Below, in pieces: positions 47,157 to 58,560 of a stretch of 64,000 bases of DNA. A program made the position numbers and the translations under genes. The notes below the pieces were generated by a model. It was not told where the DNA came from. It did no database searches and saw only the letters and a list, made by a program, of their open reading frames with translations. The stretch's first letter is position 1. Each line of letters begins with the position of its first letter. This stretch comes from Lingula anatina (lineage: Eukaryota > Brachiopoda > Lingulata > Lingulida > Lingulidae): positions 1 to 64,000 of the forward strand of contig NW_019773531.1 of the NCBI RefSeq assembly GCF_001039355.2, written 5' to 3'.

Positions 47157-48041
47157 TCTAGGTCTATCCATTAACTTTTAGCTTTTGAAAATAACAACGA
47201 ATCACCATTTTTAACCTCATTATTGGTTTTATAACTTAGAATTTATCTTAAAGCTCTATTTTAGTACTACATCTTTATACTTTTATACATATACATTCAA
47301 TATATGTCTTATATATTGCAAAGAACACAATAAACCTTTATTATTATTATTATTATTATATCATATATGATTTTCTATGCGTTACAAAATGCACTTTGTG
47401 TTTCTTATAACATATTTAACTCCTGCCATTTAACTGCCGCACTTCGTTTCCTTTTACTGTTTACAGTAGCAGTTTACGATTCTTGTAGACACCCGATTTA
47501 AAGTAGTCTAGCTTCTTTAATATTCAAAAGACAATAACAAATTCGTACCTGGACATACCTTTACCATCTTCGAAGAGCAGATATTCTGAACAACCATAAG
47601 AAGGAAAAGAACTTTCAGATTAATTGAGGACATTCTTATATGGATTCTGTATTGTTCAGATTTCTAAAACAAAAGTAACAAACAACTTAAACTAAACTCT
47701 ACAACGTTCATCGAGTGTGAAATACAAATTTATACAACACCCTTCATATAAGAAAATATTATTGCTTTACTTTGCATACACAGGAACTTAGATATGCAAT
47801 CTGGAATCAACAATAAAAGAGTGCCTGTATTTTGGTAGGTCTACATGTGGCAACCTTTACAGCACACAGGCAGTGCAGTATCATAAGGTTTGTATCATAA
47901 ACGCTTCGGAGTTCGGTCGATCAACTGAAATTCCAATGTTTGTGAACATTGGATCTTAAAGTTGTTGAAATGACTGAAGTTGTTGACACATTCAATACAG
48001 ACTATATCCATCAATATATAATTCTATTTACCTTAACTTAC

Positions 48042-48110
48042 CAGAGGTTTGTTGCTTCTCTTACAGAACCCAGTATTATCTATTATTTGTTTCAATGAAA
48101 GTGGTGTATT
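48042..48110 (-). promoter_or_regulatory. Candidate noncoding 5' exon, copy H
   Basis: The minus strand ends caacaaacctctg followed by GTAAGT. It lies about 410 bp upstream of the copy H leader exon, matching the arrangement in copy G. Confidence 0.5.
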
Positions 48111-49694
48111 AAAATAACGATCATTTCGCAGTATTGTCGGGATGAACATTATTAGTCACGCCTGTCCCTTATCCGACATGTTACCAATCATCTTACACTT
48201 CCATTTTCAAAAACATACATTTGTATCACTGGATGTAAACATCAAACAACATTTAATGCGGACTATAAGACAAAACAGGACATCCTGTTGACAAACATTT
48301 GAAAATCGTTGAAACAGATTGTCTCTTTTGTGATAGATAGATGGATAGATAAATAGATGGATGGATGGACAGACAAATAGACAGACAGACACTAGCAGAT
48401 AACACACTTAATGATCTGCCTAAGCTGTTTTGATAACCACGCTTGATTGTTAATACCACTGGGCAACACTAATTTTCTGAGTGATTTATGTGATTTCTTA
48501 TCGCTATCAGAGTCTTAGTAAAGCAAATCCGTCATATTGGACTTCCTCGGGGCTTAATATAATAAGTTTATTTATACACAGTAACCAAAAGGTTGAAGGT
48601 GTTCATGACCTTGAGAAGAATACGTATCACTATCTAAAATATTTACATAAAATGAAGGGTATACAAAAGAGCAAAATAAGTTCTAAAATAAATAAAGCAC
48701 AAAACTCTAAAAGTTTGATAAATGCAATGGAGATATGATAAATGATATGCAATGAGGACCAAGATAAGTTCTAGAATGAAACACCGATCCCATCCCTAAA
48801 TTTTGAAAAGAAGACGGAATAAAGGTATTTTTAAAACGTTCGGTTCTGAATTTTGGTACAATAAATTTTCACTGGTTATGCCTTTTTTCTGACTGGTTTG
48901 CAAGTAAATTGATAATTCGGCTGTCTCTGTCGTTTTCCTTTTTTATTTTGGCAAAGAAAGATGCACAGAGCTCTATCATCCATCATCTTAAAATGTAAAC
49001 ATTGAACTTCATTTCTTACAGGATAGACTACCAAGTGAAAAAAGAAGCTCAGGCTTGTGAAAGACATCGAAAGCTGAATTTAAAAAATATCTTACGCTAG
49101 AAGCTTGTGAACATTAAAATGTCCATGTCTTCTCTATCATGATTTTTTCACTTAGGCCTATATGCAGGTCAGTTGAACGCAAAACAAATTTCTTCGAAAA
49201 CATTCATGGAATTTTTGAAAGATCAGAGAAGTACACCTGAAGTACCTGTAGATGGATCAACAATAAAAGACCTATTAGTTACACGAGTAATATATATATA
49301 TACTAGTGTAGACATTATAAACAGCGGAAATACTCGACCAGCTCACATTTACACTATTTATTTGATCCAGCAGTTTGGGAATTTGCTGACATATATTTAA
49401 AGAAAATGACATGCATTCATAATAAACGCATTTCGTGAGAAAATAAGCAACTTTACGTCATGTTTAATAATTTAAAGATTTTTTGTGTTGGCAAGACAGT
49501 CGATTGCAATGTGAAAAACACAACGATGAAAATGTTTGGATGTTAAAATTTAGGATACATGTTTCCTCGTTTGCTCTCTCATATAAAATATTTCTGAATG
49601 AAAATAGATAGTTCAAAGATAAAAGAATGGAATCCATTTATTCAAATACCCAGTACACTAAATATGAGTCAAAGCAATTTGATTGCTTGAAGCA
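48111..49694. repeat. Array spacer, homologous to 53830-55160
   Basis: Noncoding. It aligns through most of its length with 53830-55160, for example ctaagctgttttgataacc and aaatatcttacgctagaagc. It contains GATA-type microsatellite (about 48334-48390). Together with copies I and J this is the clearest recent tandem duplication in the window, with a unit of 5.0-5.7 kb. Confidence 0.75.
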
Positions 49695-50004
49695 CAGGCC
49701 TACCCAACTACCAGACTCGCTAATTATCGCTAATTTACCCGTAGATCGGACCACACTACTTTTTAAGGTGTGCGTCAGTAGGCATTTCACAGTATCATTC
49801 CCCGTAACAATTTTTGAGATGAGAGGCATTACTTTCCAACCCCGCTGAAAATCATCACTATCATATCGCGTACGATGCAAGCGCGGTGTCGCGGTTGATA
49901 CTTCGTAGCGCGTACTGATACAGACCTTGAAAACGGATATTGTGCTCCGATCTACCGGTGATTCAGGATCATTCAGTGCCGAGACTGGTAGTTGCGTTGG
50001 CCTG
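49695..50004. mobile_element. 310-bp MITE downstream of copy I
   Basis: The inverted ends share caggcc...caactaccag and a second block tagatcgga, extending about 70 bp. A direct repeat, gaagca, stands at 49689-49694 and 50004-50009. The matching spacer downstream of copy J lacks the element. A truncated relative is in the copy C intron (20973-21065). Confidence 0.8.
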
Positions 50005-50176
50005 AAGCATTTACTTGAAAAATTCAAATTGAATGAAAATTGATACATTTCAAAAGCGGATAAGTTTTTAAATAAATATTGCGACAGGCAAGAATACGGT
50101 GTGAAATATCAGAAAAGTCATCCCTCAACCAAAATTAAATGGACACCCACTGACTTGCTTTTTAGCCAAATCGATT

Positions 50177-51069
50177 TCAATCTCGTGAGCCGAAAATATA
50201 TGCAGCGGAGTTGGCAGCTTGGTCGTAGGAAAAATGATATGTCCCATAGATGAACTCCTTAGCATCAATGACGTTATCGCCATCCCTGTCAATGGCATGG
50301 AAAACGGCCCTGTTATTCGCCGTGCTGCGATATATATCAATGAATTTAGAGTACTCACTAAGCGTTAAGTCCTCGCTGCAGTCGAGGTCAACAATATGGA
50401 AAAAATCCATAGCCCATTTGAAGACTACATGTATATCACTGGTAGAGCCGGAAATATTTTCAATAGACTGAACCCAATCCTCAAATGCAATAGACGTCTT
50501 AAAGTCGGTGTATTCATTCGACCACCAGGTCTTATAGGCCATGGTCATTAAACCATAGACTGCCTTAACTCTCCAGGATGGCAGTGCAGCTCGCTCTGTC
50601 GACAAATCAATGTACTCCTCCTTTGTTACATTGCCGTCCTTATTGACGTCAAAGATGTCAAAGAAGTTTTTGAATTTCTTAAGCCAATACGGAGTAAAAT
50701 CTTTGTTATCCTCTGCAACCTGGATAAAAAAAATTACATTTTAAATTGAAGAGATCACTAAAATTCCTGCTACTAAAAGGCTACATTAACGCTTTTATTA
50801 AATTAATTAGAATCACAAAATATTTGTCATATAATTTTGATTGCAACATCATGCTACATTGTAGTCTCTCTGTGTACTGAACTACACGATAACCTCAACC
50901 GTCATTATGGGCTTATGCTCTTTAAAGAGGCTCTCTCCAATTTCCAGCACATCATTTAAGTCGGTTATGAAAGAAAATTATAATACTAAAGAATTACCTT
51001 CCCCCCACATGACGAATCAAAGGTTAGAACAAATGAAAGCAGCAACAGTCCAAATTTGATGGAAAACAT
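50177..51069 (-). CDS. Copy I: secreted SCP-like EF-hand protein (intact)
   Basis: Exons 50998-51069 and 50177-50719, phase 0, with GTAATT donor and CCAG acceptor, give 204 residues. The leader is MFSIKFGLLLLSFVLTFDSS (24 codons). EF1 is DVNKDGNVTKEE, the silent hand is YKTWWSNEYTDF...FEDW, EF3 is DLDCSEDLTLSE and EF4 is DRDGDNVIDAKE. All three loops look competent. The linker after EF1 is three residues shorter than in copy A (STERAALPSW). It is most similar to copy J. A 5'UTR acceptor (TTTAATTACAG) lies upstream of the ATG. Confidence 0.92.
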
Positions 51070-53829
51070 TCTTTATTGAATATGGGTCAGACGATAACCT
51101 GTAATTAAAAAAAAAATGAATAACACACCTTTTGGTATTCAAATAAAATATAATTATTCAAAGTATATAAATATACACACATTATTTTTCCAAATACCCA
51201 TTTATCCATTTCTAGAAGCTTTGAATTTGTAAAATTAACCTCTGCTATGAATTGTCTCTAAGGAAATCAATGCTCCTTCAAACAGATTACTTGCAGAAAT
51301 ATTGAGCAGCTAGCTACCTTGGCTCCTAACAGGGACCCAAGATCTCCTGGTGTGAACCCTATTTAAAACATAGGGCATAAATCACTCTCTGATTTAACAG
51401 TCCACTCATAAAACTGCCAAATGTGAACCGACAAAGACTAGGAGTAAGACCGACTAAGAAAAAACCTGTCAGAATTATGGTATTGTCTCTTGAAGAGCGT
51501 AACTGCAGCAAGGGGAGACGTTTCTCTTACTAAGCAGTTACTAATCAATCTTTACCCTATGAGGTTAATTTGGGAAATAAAGATACCAAAAAAAAACGTA
51601 TGCAATGGTTATTTTATCACTTATAACAGCCATATACTTTTGTAATGCTTTACTTACGGTTCTCAAAGTCTCAAAATAGACAATAAATAATCTTTAAGGA
51701 GCTAAGGAGTACATCCTGGTTTTATCTGATAATTCAAGTAAGTAGCAAGAAAAAAATTTTTGAAAACAGGTCCATATTAAAGGACAATTTTGTTGATTAT
51801 GTTGTAAGTGTAAGTGTACCGAAAGTATCCACAATAATTCAAACAACTTTGGTTGTGTCAGAGCTGCAAGCCGTCTAAAATTCCGTGCAACATGTTTCTA
51901 CCGCTATTAATGTGCAGCAATAAAGACATGGTAATATTTGTGGCCATTCCTATATAATTTAACAACTCGTGATGCGATTGCACATAAATATGCAAACTAA
52001 CTTCAACTGCCCATCACCTCTTCATTTGGACACAGACTAATAGTACATTTTTATGAAAATAGTGTTTCGTACCATATGCTGATACCATACAATTTCACAT
52101 AAATATGCAATCCAAGGTCAACTACCCATCGTTTTCCTTATTTAGACACAGACTTAATTTTCTTCAAAATTAGCCGAATAAAGCACATAAAAGCCATCAT
52201 TCTGCTTTGTCTGCCACTAAACTGTACCAATCCATTGTTTCAACTCAAAGTAGAAATACTTGCAGTATAAGTACTTTTTCTGAAAATCATAATTCGTACC
52301 ATATGCTGATCCTTTACCTGTAAAGCTTATGCTCCGAACACGCCGGGTGGTTTCTGATAAAACATTTATTGTCCTTTGCAGAGCGATGCTTTATTCTCAT
52401 CACGAGTGACGCAGAGTATTTATTCATTCTTTCCTTTATTGCGCATGCCCATTTTCCCAATAATTTTATTGGATAAAATTATGACTACAAAATGAATGTC
52501 TACATATTTAGGTAAAGACAGAAAAAAAGTGCAGATATTTAATATTCCCCTCTTACTCTTGATATTTCTTCCCGTTGCTTTCAGCGCATTTGGTTTAACT
52601 AAGGTGAACTGCTATATTTATATATGTACACTATACTATATATTTCCGCTGATTCAATCTTTATTATATTACGATTATTTCAGGTGTAAGCTACCCCACT
52701 GTGACTTTAATTCTTATCAGTAATTCTGGGACGGGCTTTTCTATGTATGTTTATATTTACGTAGCAGTTAAGTTTGTCATGCGGGCTTCCAACGATATGT
52801 TTTTTCTTTGTTTATTTTATACGCCATTTTACTCATCGCAGCAGTTAACTGTGTGGCATCCACTATAAAAACACACAAATACATGGCTATATGTACAACT
52901 CAGAGAGATCCAACTGCAATTTATCGTTTCTTACTGCAAAGCCTTTTCATTTTTTCAGCCACTTTCGACACAGAAAGTATCATGTGCTTTCATTAATAAA
53001 TGATTACATTACAGGAGTTAATTACAATGAATAGTGATTTTCATTCCAGATGCCATAACTAACATGATTAGTAGTTTAGAAAATACACACTAGCGGTTAA
53101 AGGTTTTACCTCCCTACCGTAATACCTAGAACCCCAAGTGTTCATAATTATAGGGCAGTCCTCGACGAGCTTGGCCGGCGAGCGTAACCGTTTGGATCCC
53201 TGCAGCTCAAAGAAATGTTGGCAAATTTCGCGTAGCCAGCTCGCTCAGCAAATATCTGCAGCCGTGCAGTTCCCTGTAGTATTGCCTCCCTAATATTCCA
53301 CCCGAACCTGCCTTTTGTCTCCACACGTGGCGGCAGGGGTCATTCTCGCATGTCCGTTTGTAGGAAAGTCGCATGTTAAGAGACCTATTGTGAACGATGC
53401 TGCTTGCTTACTATCAGTACGTATTCAATCACTGAATTTGCTTTATTTCACACACATGGAGGTAAATTTTTCTCTTTGATCACGTCTTGTAAATGTACAG
53501 TACATGTAACTACACCTTCATCCTAACTCAGTGGTTAGGAAAAAGATGCTTGGACAAAATCTTCCATTCAACTCGCTTAGGCCTAGGTCGTGATACTGCT
53601 GTCAAGATGTTAATCATCCGAGGAAAAATCTACACTGAACCCTCTACCAGAAGTCCCCCTAGCTGCAACAGTTTCTTTTTAATCGTCTATTCATTAGTAT
53701 TTTCAATGAAAGTCATTGATCGAAAGCTTTCAAGTGAAAAAAACCGAGCCGTCTGCTAATGTTTTTATTAAAGCGTACGTGTTTTAATCATGATCTATTT
53801 TGTAATGTAATTTTTTTAAAGAGAGAGTG
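51070..53829. repeat. Upstream region of copy I, homologous to 56369-57850
   Basis: Noncoding. Shared blocks with the copy J upstream region include tgcagagcgatgctttaat-like, ccgtctaaaattccgtgcaac and accatatgctgat. At 52480-52700 a conserved stretch (gcgcatttggtttaact) recurs at 57600 and may be a promoter or 5' exon. The open frames at 52496, 52808 and 53493 lack family signatures. Confidence 0.6.
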
Positions 53830-54054
53830 GTGTATTTTAATACCATCATTTCACAGTATTCTCGGGATGAAAATTATTAGTCACACGTGTCCCCAATTCG
53901 ACATTTTGCCAATTCCATGTTACCTTCATTTTTAAAAGCAGATATTTGTACCACTGGATGTAAACATCAAATTACATTTCATACGGTCTATAAGACAAAA
54001 ATAGGACTGTTGTCAAACATTTGAAAACCGTTAAAGCAAATTGCCTCTTTTGTG

Positions 54055-54100
54055 ATAGATAGATAGATAGATAGATAGATGGATAGATAGATAGATAGAT
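54055..54100. repeat. (GATA)n microsatellite
   Basis: About 46 bp, mostly GATA units. Related tracts lie at about 48334-48390, 42118-42170 and 39232-39245 at the same place in the spacer of the other units, so the microsatellite is part of the ancestral unit. Confidence 0.85.
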
Positions 54101-54858
54101 GAACAGACAAATAGACAGATAGACAGACGCACAGGCAGTCACACACTAGCGGATGTCTCACTTATGATCTGCCTAAGCTGTTTTGATAACCTCGCTTGAT
54201 TTTTAATACCATAGGGCAACACTTTTTTCTGAGTGATTGACGCGATATCATCGCTATCGGAGTCCTAGAAAGGCAAGTCCGTCATATTGGACTTCCTTGG
54301 GGCTTAATATAATAAGTTTATTAATACACAGCAACCAAAAGGTTGAAGGTGTCTATGACCTTAAAAAGAAAACGTATCACCACCTAAAAATATTTACATA
54401 AAAATAAAGGGTACACAAAAGAGCAAAACGAGTTCGAAATTAAATAAAGCACAAACCTCTAAAAGTTTGATTAATGCAATGTGGATATGATAAATGATAT
54501 GCAATGAAAACCAAAAAAAGTTTCAAAATAAAACACATGCAACTTAAATTAAAATGTAAACATCCAACTTTATTTCATATAGGATAGGCTACCAAGTGAC
54601 AAAAGAAACTCTTTATGCTGTCAGGCTTGTGAAAGACATCGACAGCTAAATTTAAAAAAAATATCTTACGCTAGAAGCTCGTGAATATTAAAATGACCAT
54701 GCCTTCTTTATTGTGACTTTTTTTCCTTTTATGCAGTACAGCTGCACGCAAAACAAATGTCTTCGAATACATTCATGGATATTTTGAAAGGTCAGAATAG
54801 GACACTAGAAATATTGAAGTAGATGGATTAACTATAAAAGACCTATTAGTTACACGAG

Positions 54859-54860
<2 letters not shown>

Positions 54861-54923
<63 letters not shown>
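54861..54923. repeat. (AT)n microsatellite
   Basis: About 62 bp of AT; the homologous place in the previous unit (about 49292) has only a short AT tract. Confidence 0.95.
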
Positions 54924-54924
<1 letters not shown>

Positions 54925-55173
54925 TAGTGTAGACACTATAATCAGCAGAAATACTCGACCAGCTTAAATTTACACTTTTTATTTGATCCAGAATTTGCTG
55001 ACATATATTTTAAGAAAATGACATGCTTTCATCACTAACACGTGAGAAAATTAGCAACTATACGTCATTTTTTATTAATTTAAAGCTTTTAATTTTAAAG
55101 CTTTTGTGTTGTCAAGACAGTTGATCGTAATGTGAAAAACACAACGATGAAAATGTCTTAAGCCAAATCCTTT

Positions 55174-56368
55174 TTAATCTCGTGAGCCAAAAATATATGC
55201 AGCGGAGTTGGCTGCTTGGTCGTAGGAAAAATGATTTACACCATAGGTGAACTCCTTAACGTCAATGGTGTCATCACCATCTCTGTCAGTGGCATGGAAA
55301 ACGGCTCTATTATTCGCCTTGCTGCGAAATATATCAAGGAATTTAGAGTACTCACTAAGCGTTAAGTCCTCGCTGCAGTCGAGGTCAACAATATGGAAAA
55401 AATCCATAGCCCATTCGAAGACTATAGCACTTGTAGAGCCGGAAACCCTTTCAAAAGGCTGAACCCAATCCTCAAATGCAATAGACGTCTTATAGTCGGT
55501 GTATTCATTCGACCACCAGGTTTTATAGGCCATGGTCATTACTCCATAGACTGCCTTAGCTCTCCAGGATGGCAGTGCAGCTCGCTCCGTTGACAAATCA
55601 ATGTACTCTTCCTTCGTTACATTGCCGTCCTTATTGACGTCAAAGATGTCAAATATTTTTTTGAATTTTATACGCCAATACGGAGTAAAATCTCTGTTGT
55701 TGTCCTGTGCAACCTAGATTAGAACATTTCATTTTAAATTAAAGTGATCACTAAAAATTACTGCTACAAAAAGGCGACATTAAAGCTTTTATTAAATTAA
55801 AGGGATAATAACTCTTCGTTTTGGCCAAAAAATGAATTTTCCTAGAGTAGACAACAATTTTCCCATACTTACCAATGGTTAATGAATCCATTTTTACATT
55901 CAAATTTAGTCCCTGGTTTTTTTCTAAAAAGCTTGTTTTTTTGTTAAAATCTCTTAAGAGATTTTAACAGAGTATAGCCATCAATGGAGGTCACGTGGTC
56001 TAAAGACAAGCTCAGATATCAGAATAATAGCTATAACTGCCATTTTTGTGGTAAAACAGAATATGTTATATTTCTTTGAGTTATTCACAATGTTTTTATT
56101 GTGAAATATAGATCTCATACGAAGAGTTATTATCCCTTTAAGTAGAATGACAAACAATTTGTTATATAATTTTGATTGCAACATCATGCTACATTGTAGT
56201 CTTTCTGTGTACTTAAATACATGATAACCTTAACCGTCATTATAGGCACATCATTTTAGTCGGTTTTGAAAGAAAATAATAAGACAAAAGAATTACCCTC
56301 ACTCCATATGACGAAGCAATGGTTAGAACAATTGCAAGCATCAACAGTCCAAATTTGATATAAAACAT
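55174..56368 (-). CDS. Copy J: secreted SCP-like EF-hand protein (intact)
   Basis: Exons 56297-56368 and 55174-55713, phase 0, with GTAATT donor and CTAG acceptor, give 203 residues. The leader is MFYIKFGLLMLAIVLTIASS. EF1 is DVNKDGNVTKEE, the silent hand is YKTWWSNEYTDY...FEDW, EF3 is DLDCSEDLTLSE and EF4 is DRDGDDTIDVKE. It is closely related to copy I, with differences mainly in the 110-125 loop and the C-terminal third. The intron carries a 337-bp TTAA-flanked MITE that copy I lacks. Confidence 0.92.
55801..56137. mobile_element. 337-bp MITE with TTAA target duplication, intron of copy J
   Basis: Perfect terminal inverted repeats begin agggataataactcttcgt and are mirrored at the right end. 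TTAA flanks both sides (55797-55800 and 56138-56141). Copy I has the uninterrupted site with a single TTAA. A central palindrome (taaaatctcttaagagatttta) lies near 55940-55965. TTAA duplication is characteristic of piggyBac-type and Kolobok-type elements; which one is not decided. Confidence 0.92.
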
Positions 56369-57949
56369 TTTATTGAATCTGGGTCACACGCTAGCCTGTA
56401 ATTAAAAAATAATAATAAAATAAATGAATAACACACTGTTTGGTATTCAAATACAATACAATATATGTAAATTTTATATAAACGAACATTAGTTTTCCAA
56501 ATTAATAGATATCCATTTTTAGAAGCATTGTTTTTGTAAAAGTCGCCATAAAATAACCTCTACGATAAATTGTCTCCAAGCTAATCATTGCTCCTCCACA
56601 AAGATTACTTGCAGAAACAATGAGCAGCTAGCTACTTTGGCCCCCAACAGGGACCCAAAATCCCCTAATGTAAACTATATTTAAAATATGAATCGAAGCC
56701 TTGAAACAGACACTAAATAATCTGTAAGAAGCTAACAAGACATCTTGGTTTTCTTTGATAATTCAGAAAAGTAGTAAAAAAAATGTTTTTGAAAACAGGT
56801 CCATATTAAAGGACAATTCCGTTGATTACCGTATGTTGTAATTGTAATAAAGTTTACCAAAAGAATCCACAACAATTAAAAAAACCCGAAAGTGTCTCAG
56901 AGCTGCAAGCCGTCTAAAATTCCGTGCAACATTTTCTACCGCTAGAAATGTGCAGCAATAAAAAACATGGTAATATTTGTGGCCAATCCTGTAAAATTTA
57001 ACAACTCGTGATAAAATTTCATATGAATATGCAATCTTACTTCAACTACCCATCACTTCTTCATTTGGACACAGACTTGCAGTAATAATATGTTTTCTGA
57101 AAATCGTGTTTCGTACCATATGCTGATACCATACACTTTCATATAAATATGCAATCTAACTTCAACTACCCATCGTTTTCCTCATTTGGACACAGATAAA
57201 TTCTCTTCCAAATTAGCCGAATAAAGCACATAAAAGCCATCAAATTGTTTTGTCTACAACTAAACTGTACCAATCCATTGTTTCAACTCAAAGTGAAATA
57301 CTTGAATACTTGCAGTATTTGTACTTTTTCTGAAATTTCGTACCATATGCTAATCCTTTACCTGTAAAGCTTATGCTCCGAACGCGCCTTTTTTTCTGAT
57401 AAAAGCCTTTATTGTCCTTTGCAGAGCGATGCTTTAATCTCATCACGAGTGACGCATGCCCATTTTCCCGATTATTTTATTGGATACAATAATGACTACG
57501 AAATGAGTGTCTGCATATGTTGGTAAAGACAGATAAAATGAATATATATTGTTCCTCTAGCTTTTATATTTTTTGTATTGCTTTCCGTTGTTTTTAGCGC
57601 ATTTGGTTTAACTCCGGTGAACTGTTATACATATTTTTATATGTACACTATATATTTCTTCTGATTCAATCTTCATTATATTACGATTATATCAAGTGTA
57701 ATCTACCCCACTGCGACTTTAATTCTTAACATAAATTCTTGGTCAGTTTTTTATGTATGTATGTTAACATTAACGTAGTAGATACATGTATGTTTGTTAT
57801 GCGGGCTTTCAACCATTTGTTTTTCTTCATTTATTTTATATGCCATAATTCTCATCTGTTTGTAATAGAAACAAGGACAAAGCTTTGTAAGGCTAGGAAA
57901 TAATTTTTTAGCCGGTATGCTAAAGATGAGTTTAGCTACATGACTTCCA

Positions 57950-58560
57950 TTTCGTTGGCTCGAAAAATTTCTTTAAATGTGATAGATGCTTTATAGTTGG
58001 CGTATTCATTTGACCACTACAGTTTGAAAACAGCGGACAATACATATAATCATACGTATAGTGTATAATTAGGTAATAAAACCCCAAATGCTGCCAGTCG
58101 CTGCCTTTGAGTCTGTATTCTTCAGCAATAATATAACATAAACAGAGCAATTTCTGTGTCGCACCTAAAACACTCAAGCAACGCAGCACTGTGATCTCTC
58201 GTGGGTGAGAAAAGAACTCCGAAAGCAACTGCAATAGATCATCTAACTTTACATTGTGCTTTACGAATCTGGTTTGGATTCATATTAAAACTGGATAATA
58301 AATGTTTTGTATGTACCTCTTTATGTCCAACAGTCCGACAGGCCTGTCGGACATATCGGGTTGTCACATTCAGAAGATTCGAAATAGTAACCAATTTGCC
58401 CACAATATGAGTAAGTGCACGTAGTATGTAGACTCCATAACATCAATGACGTCGTTATTTACCACCAAGGTCAAGAACACTGAAAGTGACTCAAACGTCG
58501 GCATATATCGAGGCAATTGAAATATTCATTTAGTGAAGATTTAGTGATATTAATCCAGTC
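57950..58560 (-). pseudogene. Copy K: strongly decayed SCP-like relic
   Basis: Two fragments remain on the minus strand. At 57957-58050 a frame reads VFKL, stop, WSNEYANYKASITFKEIF, matching the silent-hand region. At about 58430-58540 the sequence reads YFNCLDIYADV, stop, VTFSVLDL, matching the segment between EF3 and EF4. The order is reversed relative to a simple exon, so a rearrangement is likely. It marks the right end of the array. Confidence 0.7.

Larger units (their letters stand above)
43788..47357 (+). mobile_element. Non-LTR retrotransposon (CR1/L2-like LINE), 5'-truncated
   Basis: It carries an endonuclease part and a reverse transcriptase, then a short 3' region ending in a TTA triplet tail (about 47338-47357), as in CR1/L2-type elements. 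A 7-bp direct repeat, atatcat, flanks it (43781-43787 and 47358-47364). The start lies inside the coding region with no ATG, so the 5' end is truncated. It sits in the intron of copy H in the opposite orientation. An N gap and a probable false duplication lie within. Confidence 0.85.
43018..47633 (-). pseudogene. Copy H: SCP-like EF-hand pseudogene split by a LINE
   Basis: Leader exon 47559-47633 (MSSINLKVLFLLMVVQNI) with GTATGT donor; exon 2 43018-43546 with a kept TTTTAG acceptor. One extra base near the start of exon 2 and a TAA in place of Glu (about 43495, before FFDIMDVDENG) destroy the frame. Three codons are missing before KVQDIS. The rest is well preserved (DVDENGKVTEEE, DLDCDSKLMVDE, DWNKDGVIDTNE). 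Its intron is 4.0 kb because a LINE occupies it; copy G's intron is 376 bp. Confidence 0.9.
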
